From Streptomyces sp. NBC_00344 (GTDB lineage Bacteria > Actinomycetota > Actinomycetes > Streptomycetales > Streptomycetaceae): DNA of 64,000 bases. The stretch lies in assembly GCF_036088315.1 (NCBI RefSeq), contig NZ_CP107996.1, positions 4,609,501-4,673,500 of the forward strand, written 5' to 3'. This document shows, piece by piece, positions 49,974-58,745 of this stretch. The notes under the pieces are model-generated. The model was given only the letters and a program-made list of their open reading frames with translations, was not told the DNA's origin and did not search any database. The position numbers and the translations under genes are program-made. How positions within the stretch are numbered: position 1 is the stretch's first letter; every line of letters begins with the position of its first letter.

Positions 49974-50491
49974 GTGCGGATCGTGGTCCTGGCGCTGGTG
50001 CTCCCCGTACGGATCTGCTGGGACGCCCTTGCCCTCTGCGGCCGGACGCTGCGCCGGGCCGGCGCCGGGCTGGGCCGGCTGTCGTACGCGTACCTCGTCG
50101 CCCCGGTCGGTCACGCGGCCGCGTTCCTGGCCGAGCTCCTGTTCGTCCGGCCCTGGGCCGCGGTCCACCGCCATCTGCTGACGCCACTGGCTCACGCCGC
50201 CGTCCGGCTGCTGAGGATGCTGGTGGTGCCTGCGGTGTGTGGGTTCCGGCCCGGAAGGCCGCCGCGGAGGCGGGCCGCAGCGCCCGCGCCGCGCTTCGCT
50301 CCGCGCGCGAAACCGTGCGGCGGACCCGGCGGGACGCCTGGCACGTTCTGGTCGGCGGGGACGGTCCACGCGAGGTACGGGAACCGGTTGTGCCCGCTGC
50401 GCGTACTCTGGGTATTACAACGACTGTCCCCGACGCGGCACCGGAACCCGAGATCTCCTCGCTTGGCAGCAGAACAGCCGAGCGGGGGTGA
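49974..50491 (+). pseudogene. Membrane protein gene split by an apparent frameshift
   Basis: Between the two radical SAM genes, one phase from GTG 49974 (AGGG 5 bases upstream) reads a hydrophobic, arginine-punctuated protein (RIVVLALVLPVRICWDAL ... LRMLVVPAV), then becomes Pro/Arg junk near 50240. At the same point the phase one base back becomes protein-like: ARKAAAEAGRSARAALRSARET ... RTLGITTTVPDA, ending at TGA 50491. Streptomycetes commonly have an intact gene of this hydrophobic-then-RxARxxxR layout here (recollection, not checked). A one-base deletion near 50230-50260, a sequencing error or a -1 frameshift would join the parts. Confidence 0.6.
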
Positions 50492-50568
50492 GCCGGTCAG
50501 GTGCCCCGGGAACCCCGCCGTAGGGCGGCGCGACCCCCGCGCCGGCCCCGCACCGAGGAGAAGAACCA

Positions 50569-51366
50569 CTGGGCAAGCGACAGCCCGAAGGCCCGCCGCC
50601 CGCTCCGGCGGTGCAGCGCATCAGACTGCGCTACACCAAGCGCGGCCGCCTCCGGTTCACCAGCCACCGTGACTTCCAGCGCGCGTTCGAGCGGGCCCTG
50701 CGCAGAGCAGCCGTGCCCATGGCGTACTCGGCAGGTTTCACCCCGCACCCCAAGGTCTCGTACGCCAATGCCGCACCCACCGGCACCGGCAGCGAGGCCG
50801 AGTTCCTGGAGATCGCCCTCGCCGAGGCGCGTGATCCGCAGGAGCTGCGACTGCTGCTCGACGCGTCGCTGCCGGACGGCCTCGACATCACCGACGCGGT
50901 GGAGGCGCGCACCTCGGGTCTCGCCGACCGGCTGACCGCTTCGGTGTGGGAGATGCGTCTGGACGGGGTCGGTTTCGACGAGGCGGAGAAGGCGGTGGCC
51001 GCCTTCTCCGCCGCGGAGACCGTCGAGGTCCAGCGCCGTACGAAGAACGGTGTGCGGACCTTCGACGCCCGCGCCGCCGTGGCCGACCTGCAGGCCCTTC
51101 GTCCCGAGTCCGATAGGCCCGGGGGTGAGCCCTGTGCGATACTGCGGCTGGTTGTTCGGCACGTGACACCTGCCGTGCGACCCGACGACGTCCTTTCCGG
51201 TCTCCACGCGGTGGCCGACCTGGCGCCGCCGGTCCCCGCAGCGGTGACCAGGCTGGCGCAGGGGCTCTTCGACGAGGAGTCCGGAACGGTGACCGACCCG
51301 CTCGCGCCCGACCGCGAGGCAGCCCCGGCCGCTCCACCCACGGCCGCCGGGACAGCCTCCCCCTAG
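50569..51366 (+). CDS. TIGR03936 radical-SAM-associated protein, apparent CTG start
   Basis: 265 residues from CTG 50569. The family core begins VQRIRLRYTKRGRLRFTSHRD and includes YSAGFTPHPKVSYANA and SEAEFLEIAL. The first standard start is GTG 50611, right at that core, with no ribosome site before it. CTG 50569 has GAGGAG 8 bases upstream and adds a 14-residue leader (MGKRQPEGPPPAPA). It is the usual partner of the TIGR03960 radical SAM protein. The C-terminus is a Pro/Ala-rich tail. Confidence 0.8.
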   Translation: MGKRQPEGPPPAPAVQRIRLRYTKRGRLRFTSHRDFQRAFERALRRAAVPMAYSAGFTPHPKVSYANAAPTGTGSEAEFLEIALAEARDPQELRLLLDASLPDGLDITDAVEARTSGLADRLTASVWEMRLDGVGFDEAEKAVAAFSAAETVEVQRRTKNGVRTFDARAAVADLQALRPESDRPGGEPCAILRLVVRHVTPAVRPDDVLSGLHAVADLAPPVPAAVTRLAQGLFDEESGTVTDPLAPDREAAPAAPPTAAGTASP

Positions 51367-51647
51367 CTTTCCGGGGGACCACCGGCGGCGACGTCGGACG
51401 GTCCCACCGCGTTAAGGACAGTCGTCGTAGCGCAGCCCTTGGATCCGGGAGCCACCTGGATCGGGCAGCGCGCCCTGACCAGAAGACTTTCGCCAGGCCG
51501 TACGTACATCGCGTAGGGAACCGGCGAGCCAGACATCAGCTCCCGTGCGGCGCCCGCGCCCCGGACGAGCGGAACCGCGCATGACGCGGACCGTGCCGGA
51601 CCGGACACAGACGCGGCGCCCGGGAGCGTGACGGGAGAACCGCCCGC

Positions 51648-54600
51648 ATGCTTGAGTCGAACGAATCCGGTACCACCGGAGCCAACGAGAACACCGGTCC
51701 CGGGGACACGCTTCCGCCGCGCCGCAGGCGCCGGGCGGCCTCGCGGCCCGCCGGGCCTCCGGCCGGTGCGCAGTCCGCCGCGGACGCGCCCGAAACCGTG
51801 GCGACCACCGTCGCGGAGAACCTCGCACCGGCCATACCGGCCGCAGAGGCCGGCACAGCCGACGTAACAAGCGCTCCGCCCGCCCGCCGGCGTGCCACGC
51901 GCAAGGCCACCGCACCCGCCGGTGCCGCGAAGACAGCCGAGCCGGCCGAAGCGCAGCCCGCAGTGAGCGAGGAGCCCGCAGCCGAGCCCGCGCCGCGTGG
52001 CCGCGGCCGTCGTCGTGCGTCGTCGCCCGCAGGCACACCGCAGGCAGAGGCCGCCACGGTGAGCGCCGAGCCCGCAGCCCAGCCCGAGTCGGCCCAGCCG
52101 GAGCCCGCCCAGGCCGATTCGGGATCCGCGGCGCCCGCGCGTACCCGCCGGCGCGCCACTCGGGTGGCCACCGCGCCCGTGACGGAGCCGCAGAGCGCCG
52201 AGGCCCCGGCGGCCGAGGCAGCGGACGACGAGGCAGCGGTGGCGCAGGATGCCGCTCCGCCGCGCACCCGCCGCCGTGCCACGCGCAAGGCGACCGCTCC
52301 CGCCGGAGCGCCGCAGAGCACCGAGGCCCCGGCGGCCCAGCCGGAGACGGCCGCTCCGCAGGCCGCGGACGACGAGGCGGCGGTGGCGCAGGATGCCGCT
52401 CCGCCGCGCACTCGCCGCCGTGCGACCCGTAAGGCGACCGCACCGGCAGCCGAACCGCAGGCCGAGGATGTCCAGTCCGAGGCGCAGGCCGAGCAGGCGG
52501 AGCAGGCCGAGCAGGCAGAGACGCCCGTCGCCGAGGCCCCGCGCGGTCGCAGCCGCCGCCGTGTCACCTCGCCCGCGACCGCTCCGCAGCCCGAGGTCGC
52601 ACAGGCCACCGCGGGCGAGAGCCTGCCGGAGTCCGTCGCCGAGGCGCTCGCCGATGAGACCGAGTCCGCGCCGCGCGGCCGCAGGCGCCGCAGGGCCGAG
52701 TCCCCGCAGTTCACCGGGGTCGCCGAGAAGCAGGCCGACCGGCCTGCCGAGAAGAAGGCCGACAAGGACAAGGCCGACAACGACAAGGCTCCGCAGCAGC
52801 CGGAGTCCGCAGAACCGGGACGTTCGCGCCGCCGGGCGACCCGCCCCGCCGTGGCCGTCTTCCAGGCGCCGGTCTTCGCCGAGCCGATGTTCCAGACACC
52901 TGAGTCCGCCGCTGCCGCCGCCGCGGCCCGGCCCTCGGAGCAGGCAGAGGCGGTGGAGGAAGAGGAGACTCCGGACGAGACCGCAGGGACGGCCGAGTCC
53001 GCCGAGTCCGCTCCGCAGGGCGGCTCGCGCAGCCGTCGCCGCCGCCGGCGCGGTGAAAACGCCGAGGCCGAGAAGACCGAGAAGGCGCCCGAGCCGGCCG
53101 CCGCCGACGAGGCCGTCGAGGACGAGGACGAGGCCGAGGACGCAGCGGCCGAGGAGACCGCGGGCGAGGATTCCGACGAGTACGGCGACCGTCCCTCGCG
53201 TCGCCGTCGCAGGGGCGGCCGTCGCCGTCGTCGGGGTGATTCCGCCGACTCGGACGACCGTGCGGAGGACGAGACGGAGGACACCGAGGAGGCCGACACG
53301 GCCGCGGTGTCCGGCGCCGACAGCGAGGAAGCGGACGAGGACAACGGCGCGTCCGGCTCAAGCAGCAGCCGTCGACGCCGCCGCAGGCGCCGTCGCAGTG
53401 GTGACGCGGGCACCGACGCCGACGCCGTGGCCGACGACCCGGAGCGTACGGTCGTCAAGGTCCGCGAACCGCGCAAGAAGGAAGAGCGCGAGCCCGGCAC
53501 CGGCTTCGACGAGGTCCAGTCCATCAAGGGCTCGACCCGTATGGAGGCGAAGAAGCAGCGCCGCCGTGAAGGCCGCGAACAGGGCCGCCGCCGGGTGCCG
53601 ATCATCACCGAGGCGGAGTTCCTGGCCCGCCGCGAGGCCGTCGAGCGGGTGATGGTCGTCCGCCAGTACGGCGAGCGCACCCAGATCGGCGTGCTCGAGG
53701 ACAACGTGCTCGTGGAGCACTACGTCAACAAGGAGCAGGCCACCAGCTACGTCGGCAACGTCTACCTGGGTAAGGTCCAGAACGTCCTGCCGTCGATGGA
53801 GGCCGCGTTCGTGGACATCGGCAAGGGGCGCAACGCCGTCCTGTATGCCGGTGAGGTCAACTTCGAGGCGCTCGGCATGGCCCACGGGCCGCGCCGCATC
53901 GAGACCGCGCTCAAGTCGGGCCAGTCGGTGCTCGTCCAGGTCACCAAGGACCCGATCGGACACAAGGGCGCCCGGCTGACCAGCCAGGTCTCGCTGCCCG
54001 GCCGCTACCTGGTCTACGTGCCCGAGGGCTCGATGACCGGAATCAGCCGCAAGCTGCCCGACACCGAGCGGGCCCGTCTGAAGACCATCCTCAAGAAGAT
54101 CGTTCCCGAGGACGCGGGTGTCATCGTGCGCACCGCGGCCGAGGGGGCGAGCGAGGACGAGCTGCGCCGCGACGTCGAGCGTCTGCAGGCGCAGTGGGAG
54201 GACATCGAGAAGAAGGCGAAGAGCGGCAGCGGCAACGCGCCGACGCTGCTCTACGGCGAGCCCGACATGACCGTCCGGGTGGTCCGCGACATCTTCAACG
54301 AGGACTTCTCGAAGGTCATCGTCAGTGGTGACGATGCCTGGGACACCATCCACGGCTACGTCTCGCATGTCGCGCCCGACCTGACGGACCGGCTCTCCCG
54401 CTGGACCTCCGAGGTCGATGTCTTCGCGACCTACCGCATCGACGAGCAGCTGATGAAGGCACTGGACCGCAAGGTCTACCTGCCCAGCGGCGGCTCGTTG
54501 GTGATCGACAAGACCGAGGCCATGGTCGTGGTCGACGTCAACACCGGGAAGTTCACCGGGCAGGGCGGCAACCTCGAGGAGACCGTCACCAGGAACAACC

Positions 54601-55814
54601 TGGAGGCGGCCGAGGAGATCGTGCGCCAGCTGCGGCTGCGCGACCTCGGTGGCATCGTCGTCGTCGACTTCATCGACATGGTGCTGGAGTCCAACCGGGA
54701 TCTGGTGCTGCGGCGTCTGCTGGAGTGCCTGGGCCGGGACCGTACGAAGCACCAGGTCGCAGAGGTCACCTCGCTGGGTCTGGTCCAGATGACCCGTAAG
54801 CGGGTCGGCCAGGGGCTCCTGGAGTCCTTCTCGGAGACCTGCGTCCACTGCAACGGGCGCGGCGTGATCGTGCACATGGAGCAGCCGACGGCTGCCGGTG
54901 GCGGCGGTGGCAAGCGCTCCAAGAAGCGTGGCCGTGGCGGCTCGGCGGGTGCCGATCAGGCCGGTGAGCACGAGCACACGGCCGAGGACGAGCACACGGA
55001 CGAGCACGAGCACGCGACCGAGCAGTCAGGGCACGACGAGGCGCACAGCCACCAGCCCGAGCCGCAGACCGCCTTCGTGCCGGACGAGGAGCTGTACGGC
55101 AGTGCCGCCGAGGCGGAGGCCGCGGCGACGCGTTCCCGTGGCCGCCGCAGGGCGACCCGCAAGGTGTCGGCCCCTGCCGGTGCCCCGAAGGCCGCCGATC
55201 CGGCGCCCGTGGAGGCGTCGGCCGTCGCCGCCGAGCCGGTCGCGCCGGAAGCGGTGGCCGAGCCCGAGCCGGTCCAGGAGGCCCCGGTCCAGGAGGCCGC
55301 CCCGGCCCGTGGCCGCCGCAGGGCGACCCGGAAGGCGACGGCCCCGGCCGGCGCCCCGAAGGCTGCCGGCGAGTCCGCCGATGTGGTGGTCGCCGAGGCC
55401 CCGGCCCCGGTGGCCGAGGCGCCGAAGGCCGTGCGGCAGGAGGAGGCTCCCACGGAGCCCTCCGCCGAGCCCGCACCGCCGCGGGCCCGTCGCCGGGCGA
55501 CCCGGAAGGCCACCGCGCCCGCCGGTTCCCCGGCAGGTTCGGCCGAGGCAGCGGTCCTCGTGGTCGGTGCCGCACCGGACGAGGCTCCCGCCTCCGGCGA
55601 GCCCGTGTCCGATGCGGAGCCCGAGGTCCCGGCCAGGAAGACGGCGCGCAAGGCGGCCAAGAAGGCGCCGGCGAAGAAGGCGGCCGCCAAGAAGGCAACG
55701 GCGAAGAAGACGACCACCGCCGTGAAGAAGACGACGGCCAAGAAGGCCTCGAAGAAGACCGTGGCCGCCGAGCAGCAGTCGCCGCCGTCGGCCTCGGCCT
55801 CCACGGAGGACTGA
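51648..55814 (+). CDS. rne: Ribonuclease E/G family endoribonuclease, giant form
   Basis: 1388 residues from ATG 51648 (GGGAG 10 bases upstream). The catalytic core spans about residues 645-1085: S1 RNA-binding region (VGNVYLGKVQNVLPS near 700), then the DNase-I-like active site VVVDVNTGKF (about 960) and VVDFIDM (about 1007), and the zinc-link cysteines CVHC (1065-1068). RNase E processes rRNA and initiates mRNA decay. Both arms are very long and disordered: residues 1-640 hold RRRATRKATAPAG units between acidic Ala/Glu blocks, and residues 1085-1388 hold three more plus a lysine-rich AKKA tail. Upstream of rplU-rpmA-obg. Confidence 0.93.
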   Translation: MLESNESGTTGANENTGPGDTLPPRRRRRAASRPAGPPAGAQSAADAPETVATTVAENLAPAIPAAEAGTADVTSAPPARRRATRKATAPAGAAKTAEPAEAQPAVSEEPAAEPAPRGRGRRRASSPAGTPQAEAATVSAEPAAQPESAQPEPAQADSGSAAPARTRRRATRVATAPVTEPQSAEAPAAEAADDEAAVAQDAAPPRTRRRATRKATAPAGAPQSTEAPAAQPETAAPQAADDEAAVAQDAAPPRTRRRATRKATAPAAEPQAEDVQSEAQAEQAEQAEQAETPVAEAPRGRSRRRVTSPATAPQPEVAQATAGESLPESVAEALADETESAPRGRRRRRAESPQFTGVAEKQADRPAEKKADKDKADNDKAPQQPESAEPGRSRRRATRPAVAVFQAPVFAEPMFQTPESAAAAAAARPSEQAEAVEEEETPDETAGTAESAESAPQGGSRSRRRRRRGENAEAEKTEKAPEPAAADEAVEDEDEAEDAAAEETAGEDSDEYGDRPSRRRRRGGRRRRRGDSADSDDRAEDETEDTEEADTAAVSGADSEEADEDNGASGSSSSRRRRRRRRRSGDAGTDADAVADDPERTVVKVREPRKKEEREPGTGFDEVQSIKGSTRMEAKKQRRREGREQGRRRVPIITEAEFLARREAVERVMVVRQYGERTQIGVLEDNVLVEHYVNKEQATSYVGNVYLGKVQNVLPSMEAAFVDIGKGRNAVLYAGEVNFEALGMAHGPRRIETALKSGQSVLVQVTKDPIGHKGARLTSQVSLPGRYLVYVPEGSMTGISRKLPDTERARLKTILKKIVPEDAGVIVRTAAEGASEDELRRDVERLQAQWEDIEKKAKSGSGNAPTLLYGEPDMTVRVVRDIFNEDFSKVIVSGDDAWDTIHGYVSHVAPDLTDRLSRWTSEVDVFATYRIDEQLMKALDRKVYLPSGGSLVIDKTEAMVVVDVNTGKFTGQGGNLEETVTRNNLEAAEEIVRQLRLRDLGGIVVVDFIDMVLESNRDLVLRRLLECLGRDRTKHQVAEVTSLGLVQMTRKRVGQGLLESFSETCVHCNGRGVIVHMEQPTAAGGGGGKRSKKRGRGGSAGADQAGEHEHTAEDEHTDEHEHATEQSGHDEAHSHQPEPQTAFVPDEELYGSAAEAEAAATRSRGRRRATRKVSAPAGAPKAADPAPVEASAVAAEPVAPEAVAEPEPVQEAPVQEAAPARGRRRATRKATAPAGAPKAAGESADVVVAEAPAPVAEAPKAVRQEEAPTEPSAEPAPPRARRRATRKATAPAGSPAGSAEAAVLVVGAAPDEAPASGEPVSDAEPEVPARKTARKAAKKAPAKKAAAKKATAKKTTTAVKKTTAKKASKKTVAAEQQSPPSASASTED
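52221..52508 (+). repeat. 144-base tandem duplication in the rne N-terminal arm
   Basis: A block beginning GCGGACGACGAGGC at 52221 recurs at 52365 with few changes, a 48-residue period containing DDEAAVAQDAAPPRTRRRATRK-type sequence. Further degenerate RRRATRKATAPAG copies occur at about 51885, 52150, 55140, 55315 and 55490. Confidence 0.8.
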
Positions 55815-55836
55815 CGGACCGCCACGCGCGGGTGAA

Positions 55837-55870
55837 GAGGTGCGGCTCCCCCTCGGGGGAGCCGCACCTC
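55837..55870 (+). terminator. rne terminator hairpin
   Basis: A 15-bp perfect stem (55837-55851 with 55856-55870), CTCG tetraloop, 23 bases past the rne stop. Confidence 0.8.
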
Positions 55871-56126
55871 CTTGCTTCCGCTCCGCTGTGTCCGGCGGAC
55901 GCGAGCCCGGCGGACACCGGGTGGGGGGGCGGGGCCCCCGAGGGCGCAGGAGGCCGTGCGGGCCCCGAAGGCCCCCCCGGAAGGCAGGTGGTCGTGCGGG
56001 CCGCCCCCGAGGCCGGGGCGGGCACCGGCCCGGCTGCTGCCGGGTGCTCCGGCCACCGAGGGTCCCGCCGGATGCGAGGCCGCCGTGGTGCCTGCCGGCC
56101 GGGCCCGTGCAGGTGAGGGTCCCGGT

Positions 56127-56155
56127 TTGACCCCCCGCACCCCGCCCCGTAGCCT
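56127..56155 (+). promoter_or_regulatory. Housekeeping-type promoter for rplU-rpmA
   Basis: TTGACC (56127-56132), 17-base spacer, TAGCCT (56150-56155). A close fit to the HrdB consensus; the start point would leave a long leader before rplU. Confidence 0.55.
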
Positions 56156-56312
56156 TACCCCTCGGCGTGTTTCCTGTACGCCGCCCCTCTGAGCAACTCC
56201 CTGCCGGCTCTGCCGGAAGAGGCCGCTCGTCCAATCCGGATCATCACGGGTCCCCGGACCCGTGTGAGCGGCTGGCATCAGAGGACCGACTCCGAGCGAA
56301 AGAGAGATCCGC

Positions 56313-56633
56313 GTGTACGCCATCGTGCGCAGCGGTGGTCGTCAGCACAAGGTTGCTGTCGACGACATCGTTGAGGTTGACAAGATTCCCACCGCCAAGG
56401 TTGGCGACACGGTCGAGCTCTCGACCCTGCTCGTGGTCGACGGTGACGCTGTCACCAGCGACCCGTGGGTGCTTGCCGGCATCAAGGTCCAGGCCGAGGT
56501 CGTGGATCACCACAAGGGCGCGAAGATCGACATCCTTCGCTACAAGAACAAGACCGGTTACCGCCGTCGCCAGGGTCACCGTCAGCAGTACACGGCGATC
56601 AAGGTCACCGGTATCCCCGCGGCTGCGAAGTAA
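56313..56633 (+). CDS. rplU: Ribosomal protein bL21
   Basis: 106 residues from GTG 56313. [14 protein letters not shown] and the basic C-terminus [20 protein letters not shown] are the family ends. It binds 23S rRNA in the 50S subunit. Fourteen bases separate it from rpmA. The long leader may carry control of this operon. Confidence 0.97.
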   Translation: MYAIVRSGGRQHKVAVDDIVEVDKIPTAKVGDTVELSTLLVVDGDAVTSDPWVLAGIKVQAEVVDHHKGAKIDILRYKNKTGYRRRQGHRQQYTAIKVTGIPAAAK

Positions 56634-56647
56634 GGGACTGAGGAGAG

Positions 56648-56902
56648 ATGGCACACAAGAAGGGCGCATCGTCCACTCGGAACGGGCGCGACTCCAATGC
56701 TCAGCGGCTCGGCGTGAAGCGCTTCGGCGGTCAGGTCGTCAACGCCGGTGAGATCCTGGTCCGCCAGCGCGGCACCCACTTCCACCCGGGCACGGGCGTC
56801 GGCCGTGGCGGCGACGACACGCTGTTCGCGCTGAACCCCGGTGCGGTCGAGTTCGGCACGCACCGCGGCCGCAAGGTCGTGAACATCGTTCCGGTTGCCT
56901 GA
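56648..56902 (+). CDS. rpmA: Ribosomal protein bL27
   Basis: 84 residues, beginning [17 protein letters not shown], the standard flexible N-terminus that reaches the peptidyl transferase centre, with no cleavable leader. GAGGAGAG precedes the ATG. Usual partner of rplU and obg. Confidence 0.97.
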   Translation: MAHKKGASSTRNGRDSNAQRLGVKRFGGQVVNAGEILVRQRGTHFHPGTGVGRGGDDTLFALNPGAVEFGTHRGRKVVNIVPVA

Positions 56903-56935
56903 TCTTCTGAGGCTGCCGTAGAGCGATCTGTCGAG

Positions 56936-56980
56936 GGCGGACCAGGTTTCCCGTTGCTTACGGGAAGCCGGTCCGCCTTT
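56936..56980 (+). terminator. Hairpin between rpmA and obg
   Basis: GGCGGACC (56936-56943) pairs with 56970-56977, and after a bulged A GGTTTCCCG pairs with CGGGAAGCC (one G-U) around a 7-base loop; TTT follows. It can separate the ribosomal pair from obg. Confidence 0.75.
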
Positions 56981-57027
56981 GTCGTGTTAGACGTAAGACA
57001 ATTCCGTATGTTTCTGGAGGCACACCC

Positions 57028-58467
57028 ATGACCACCTTCGTGGACCGCGTCGAGCTGCATGCCGCCGCGGGTAACGGAGGCCACGGCTGCGCCTCCGTAC
57101 ACCGTGAGAAGTTCAAGCCGCTCGGCGGACCCGACGGCGGTAACGGCGGCCGTGGCGGCGACGTCATCCTCGTGGTCGAGCAGGCCGTGACCACGCTGCT
57201 CGACTATCACCACAGCCCGCACCGCAAGGCGACCAACGGCCAGCCCGGCGCCGGCGACAACCGCTCGGGCAAGGACGGCCACGACCTGGTCCTCCCGGTG
57301 CCCGACGGCACCGTGGTGCTGGACAAGGACGGCACCGTCCTCGCCGACCTGGTCGGCCAGGGCACCACTTTCGTCGCAGGCCAGGGCGGTCGCGGCGGCC
57401 TCGGCAACCACGCGCTGGCCTCGGCCCGCCGCAAGGCGCCCGGTTTCGCTCTGCTCGGCGAGCCGGGGGAGGCCCGGGACATCGTCCTGGAGCTCAAGAC
57501 GGTCGCCGATGTGGCGCTCGTCGGGTACCCGAGCGCCGGCAAGTCGTCACTGATTTCGGTGCTCAGTGCGGCCAAGCCGAAGATCGCGGACTACCCGTTC
57601 ACCACCCTGGTCCCCAACCTCGGTGTGGTGACCGCGGGGTCGACGGTCTACACCATCGCCGACGTCCCGGGCCTGATCCCGGGAGCCAGCCAGGGGAAGG
57701 GCCTCGGCCTGGAGTTCCTGCGCCATGTGGAGCGCTGCTCGGTGCTGGTGCACGTGCTGGACACCGCGACGCTGGAGTCCGACCGTGATCCGGTCTCCGA
57801 CCTCGACATGATCGAGGAGGAGCTCAAGCTGTACGGCGGGCTGGAGAACCGGCCGCGCATCGTCGCCCTCAACAAGGTCGACATCCCGGACGGCAAGGAC
57901 CTCGCCGAAATGATCCGCCCGGATCTGGAGGCGCGCGGCTACCGCGTCTTCGAGGTCTCGGCCGTGGCGCACCTGGGTCTCAAGGAGCTGTCCTTCGCCC
58001 TGGCCGGCATCATCTCCGAGGCGCGCGCCGCGAAGCCGGTCGAGGAGGCCACCCGGGTCGTCATCCGCCCGAAGGCGGTGGACGACGCCGGCTTCACGGT
58101 GAAGTTCGAGGAAGAGGAAGGCGTCTACCGCGTACGCGGCGAGAAGCCCGAGCGCTGGGTCCGCCAGACGGACTTCAGCAACGACGAGGCCGTCGGCTAT
58201 CTCGCGGACCGTCTCAGCCGCCTCGGTGTCGAGGACCAGCTGCTGAAGGCCGGCGCCCGCGCGGGTGACGGTGTGGCCATCGGTGCCGAGGACAACGCGG
58301 TCGTCTTCGACTGGGAGCCCACGATGATGGCCGGTGCGGAGATGCTCGGCCGGCGCGGCGAGGACCACCGCCTGGAGGCCCCGCGTCCCGCCGCGCAGAA
58401 GCGCCGCGACCGTGAGGCCGAGCGGGACGACGTGCAGAAGGAGTACGACGAGTTCGACCCCTTCTAG
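57028..58467 (+). CDS. obg: Obg GTPase
   Basis: 479 residues from ATG 57028 with GGAGG 7 bases upstream. The glycine-rich Obg domain comes first ([20 protein letters not shown]), then the G domain with P loop GYPSAGKSS (about 166-174), DVPGL and NKVD, and a C-terminal OCT domain. Obg acts in 50S ribosome assembly and, in streptomycetes, in onset of aerial growth by sensing GTP. The C-terminus adds a charged [20 protein letters not shown] tail. Confidence 0.96.
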   Translation: MTTFVDRVELHAAAGNGGHGCASVHREKFKPLGGPDGGNGGRGGDVILVVEQAVTTLLDYHHSPHRKATNGQPGAGDNRSGKDGHDLVLPVPDGTVVLDKDGTVLADLVGQGTTFVAGQGGRGGLGNHALASARRKAPGFALLGEPGEARDIVLELKTVADVALVGYPSAGKSSLISVLSAAKPKIADYPFTTLVPNLGVVTAGSTVYTIADVPGLIPGASQGKGLGLEFLRHVERCSVLVHVLDTATLESDRDPVSDLDMIEEELKLYGGLENRPRIVALNKVDIPDGKDLAEMIRPDLEARGYRVFEVSAVAHLGLKELSFALAGIISEARAAKPVEEATRVVIRPKAVDDAGFTVKFEEEEGVYRVRGEKPERWVRQTDFSNDEAVGYLADRLSRLGVEDQLLKAGARAGDGVAIGAEDNAVVFDWEPTMMAGAEMLGRRGEDHRLEAPRPAAQKRRDREAERDDVQKEYDEFDPF

Positions 58468-58541
58468 GCGGTCCGAGCGCCGCTCCGCAGGCCAGGCCCC
58501 TCGGGGGCGGTCTGCGGACCGGACAGCAGGAGATCGGGATT

Positions 58542-58577
58542 GAGGGTGGCCGAGATGGATCGGCCACCCTCTTTTTT
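58542..58577 (+). terminator. Intrinsic terminator with T tract after obg
   Basis: A 12-bp stem (58542-58553 with 58560-58571) and 6-base loop followed by six Ts (58572-58577): the textbook form, rare in this genome. Confidence 0.85.
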
Positions 58578-58621
58578 CGGCCATCGTGACCGTATTCCAG
58601 TGAATTTTTTCGGATAGTGCA

Positions 58622-58648
58622 CAACCTGTGGCCGTCAATGACCGTCTA
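58622..58648 (+). promoter_or_regulatory. Possible SigE-type promoter for the glycosyltransferase gene
   Basis: CAACC (58622-58626), 16-base spacer, CGTCTA (58643-58648), 98 bases before ATG 58746. It resembles cell-envelope-stress SigE promoters of streptomycetes; recognition is from memory of the consensus, so weak. Confidence 0.35.
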
Positions 58649-58745
58649 GCGCGCTGGGTGACTGAAGAATCACCCGAGTAAGCGGGCATGAGACGTCATA
58701 GCGGGGGGTTATGCGCCGGCTCGGAATACTGGAATCGGAGTGTTG

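Larger units (their letters stand above)
55815..56312. other. rne-rplU intergenic region
   Basis: About 500 bases without a convincing gene. It holds the rne terminator (55837-55870), a GC-rich featureless stretch (55880-56110), and a promoter at 56127-56155 that leaves a leader of about 150 bases before rplU. Confidence 0.65.

Noticed and set aside
52221..52508. CRISPR-like array
   Set aside because: Period 144 bases inside an open frame, degenerate coding repeats without spacers.
51536..53704. Leftward Ser-rich frame opposite rne
   Set aside because: Mirror of the Ala/Glu/Arg repeats on the coding strand.
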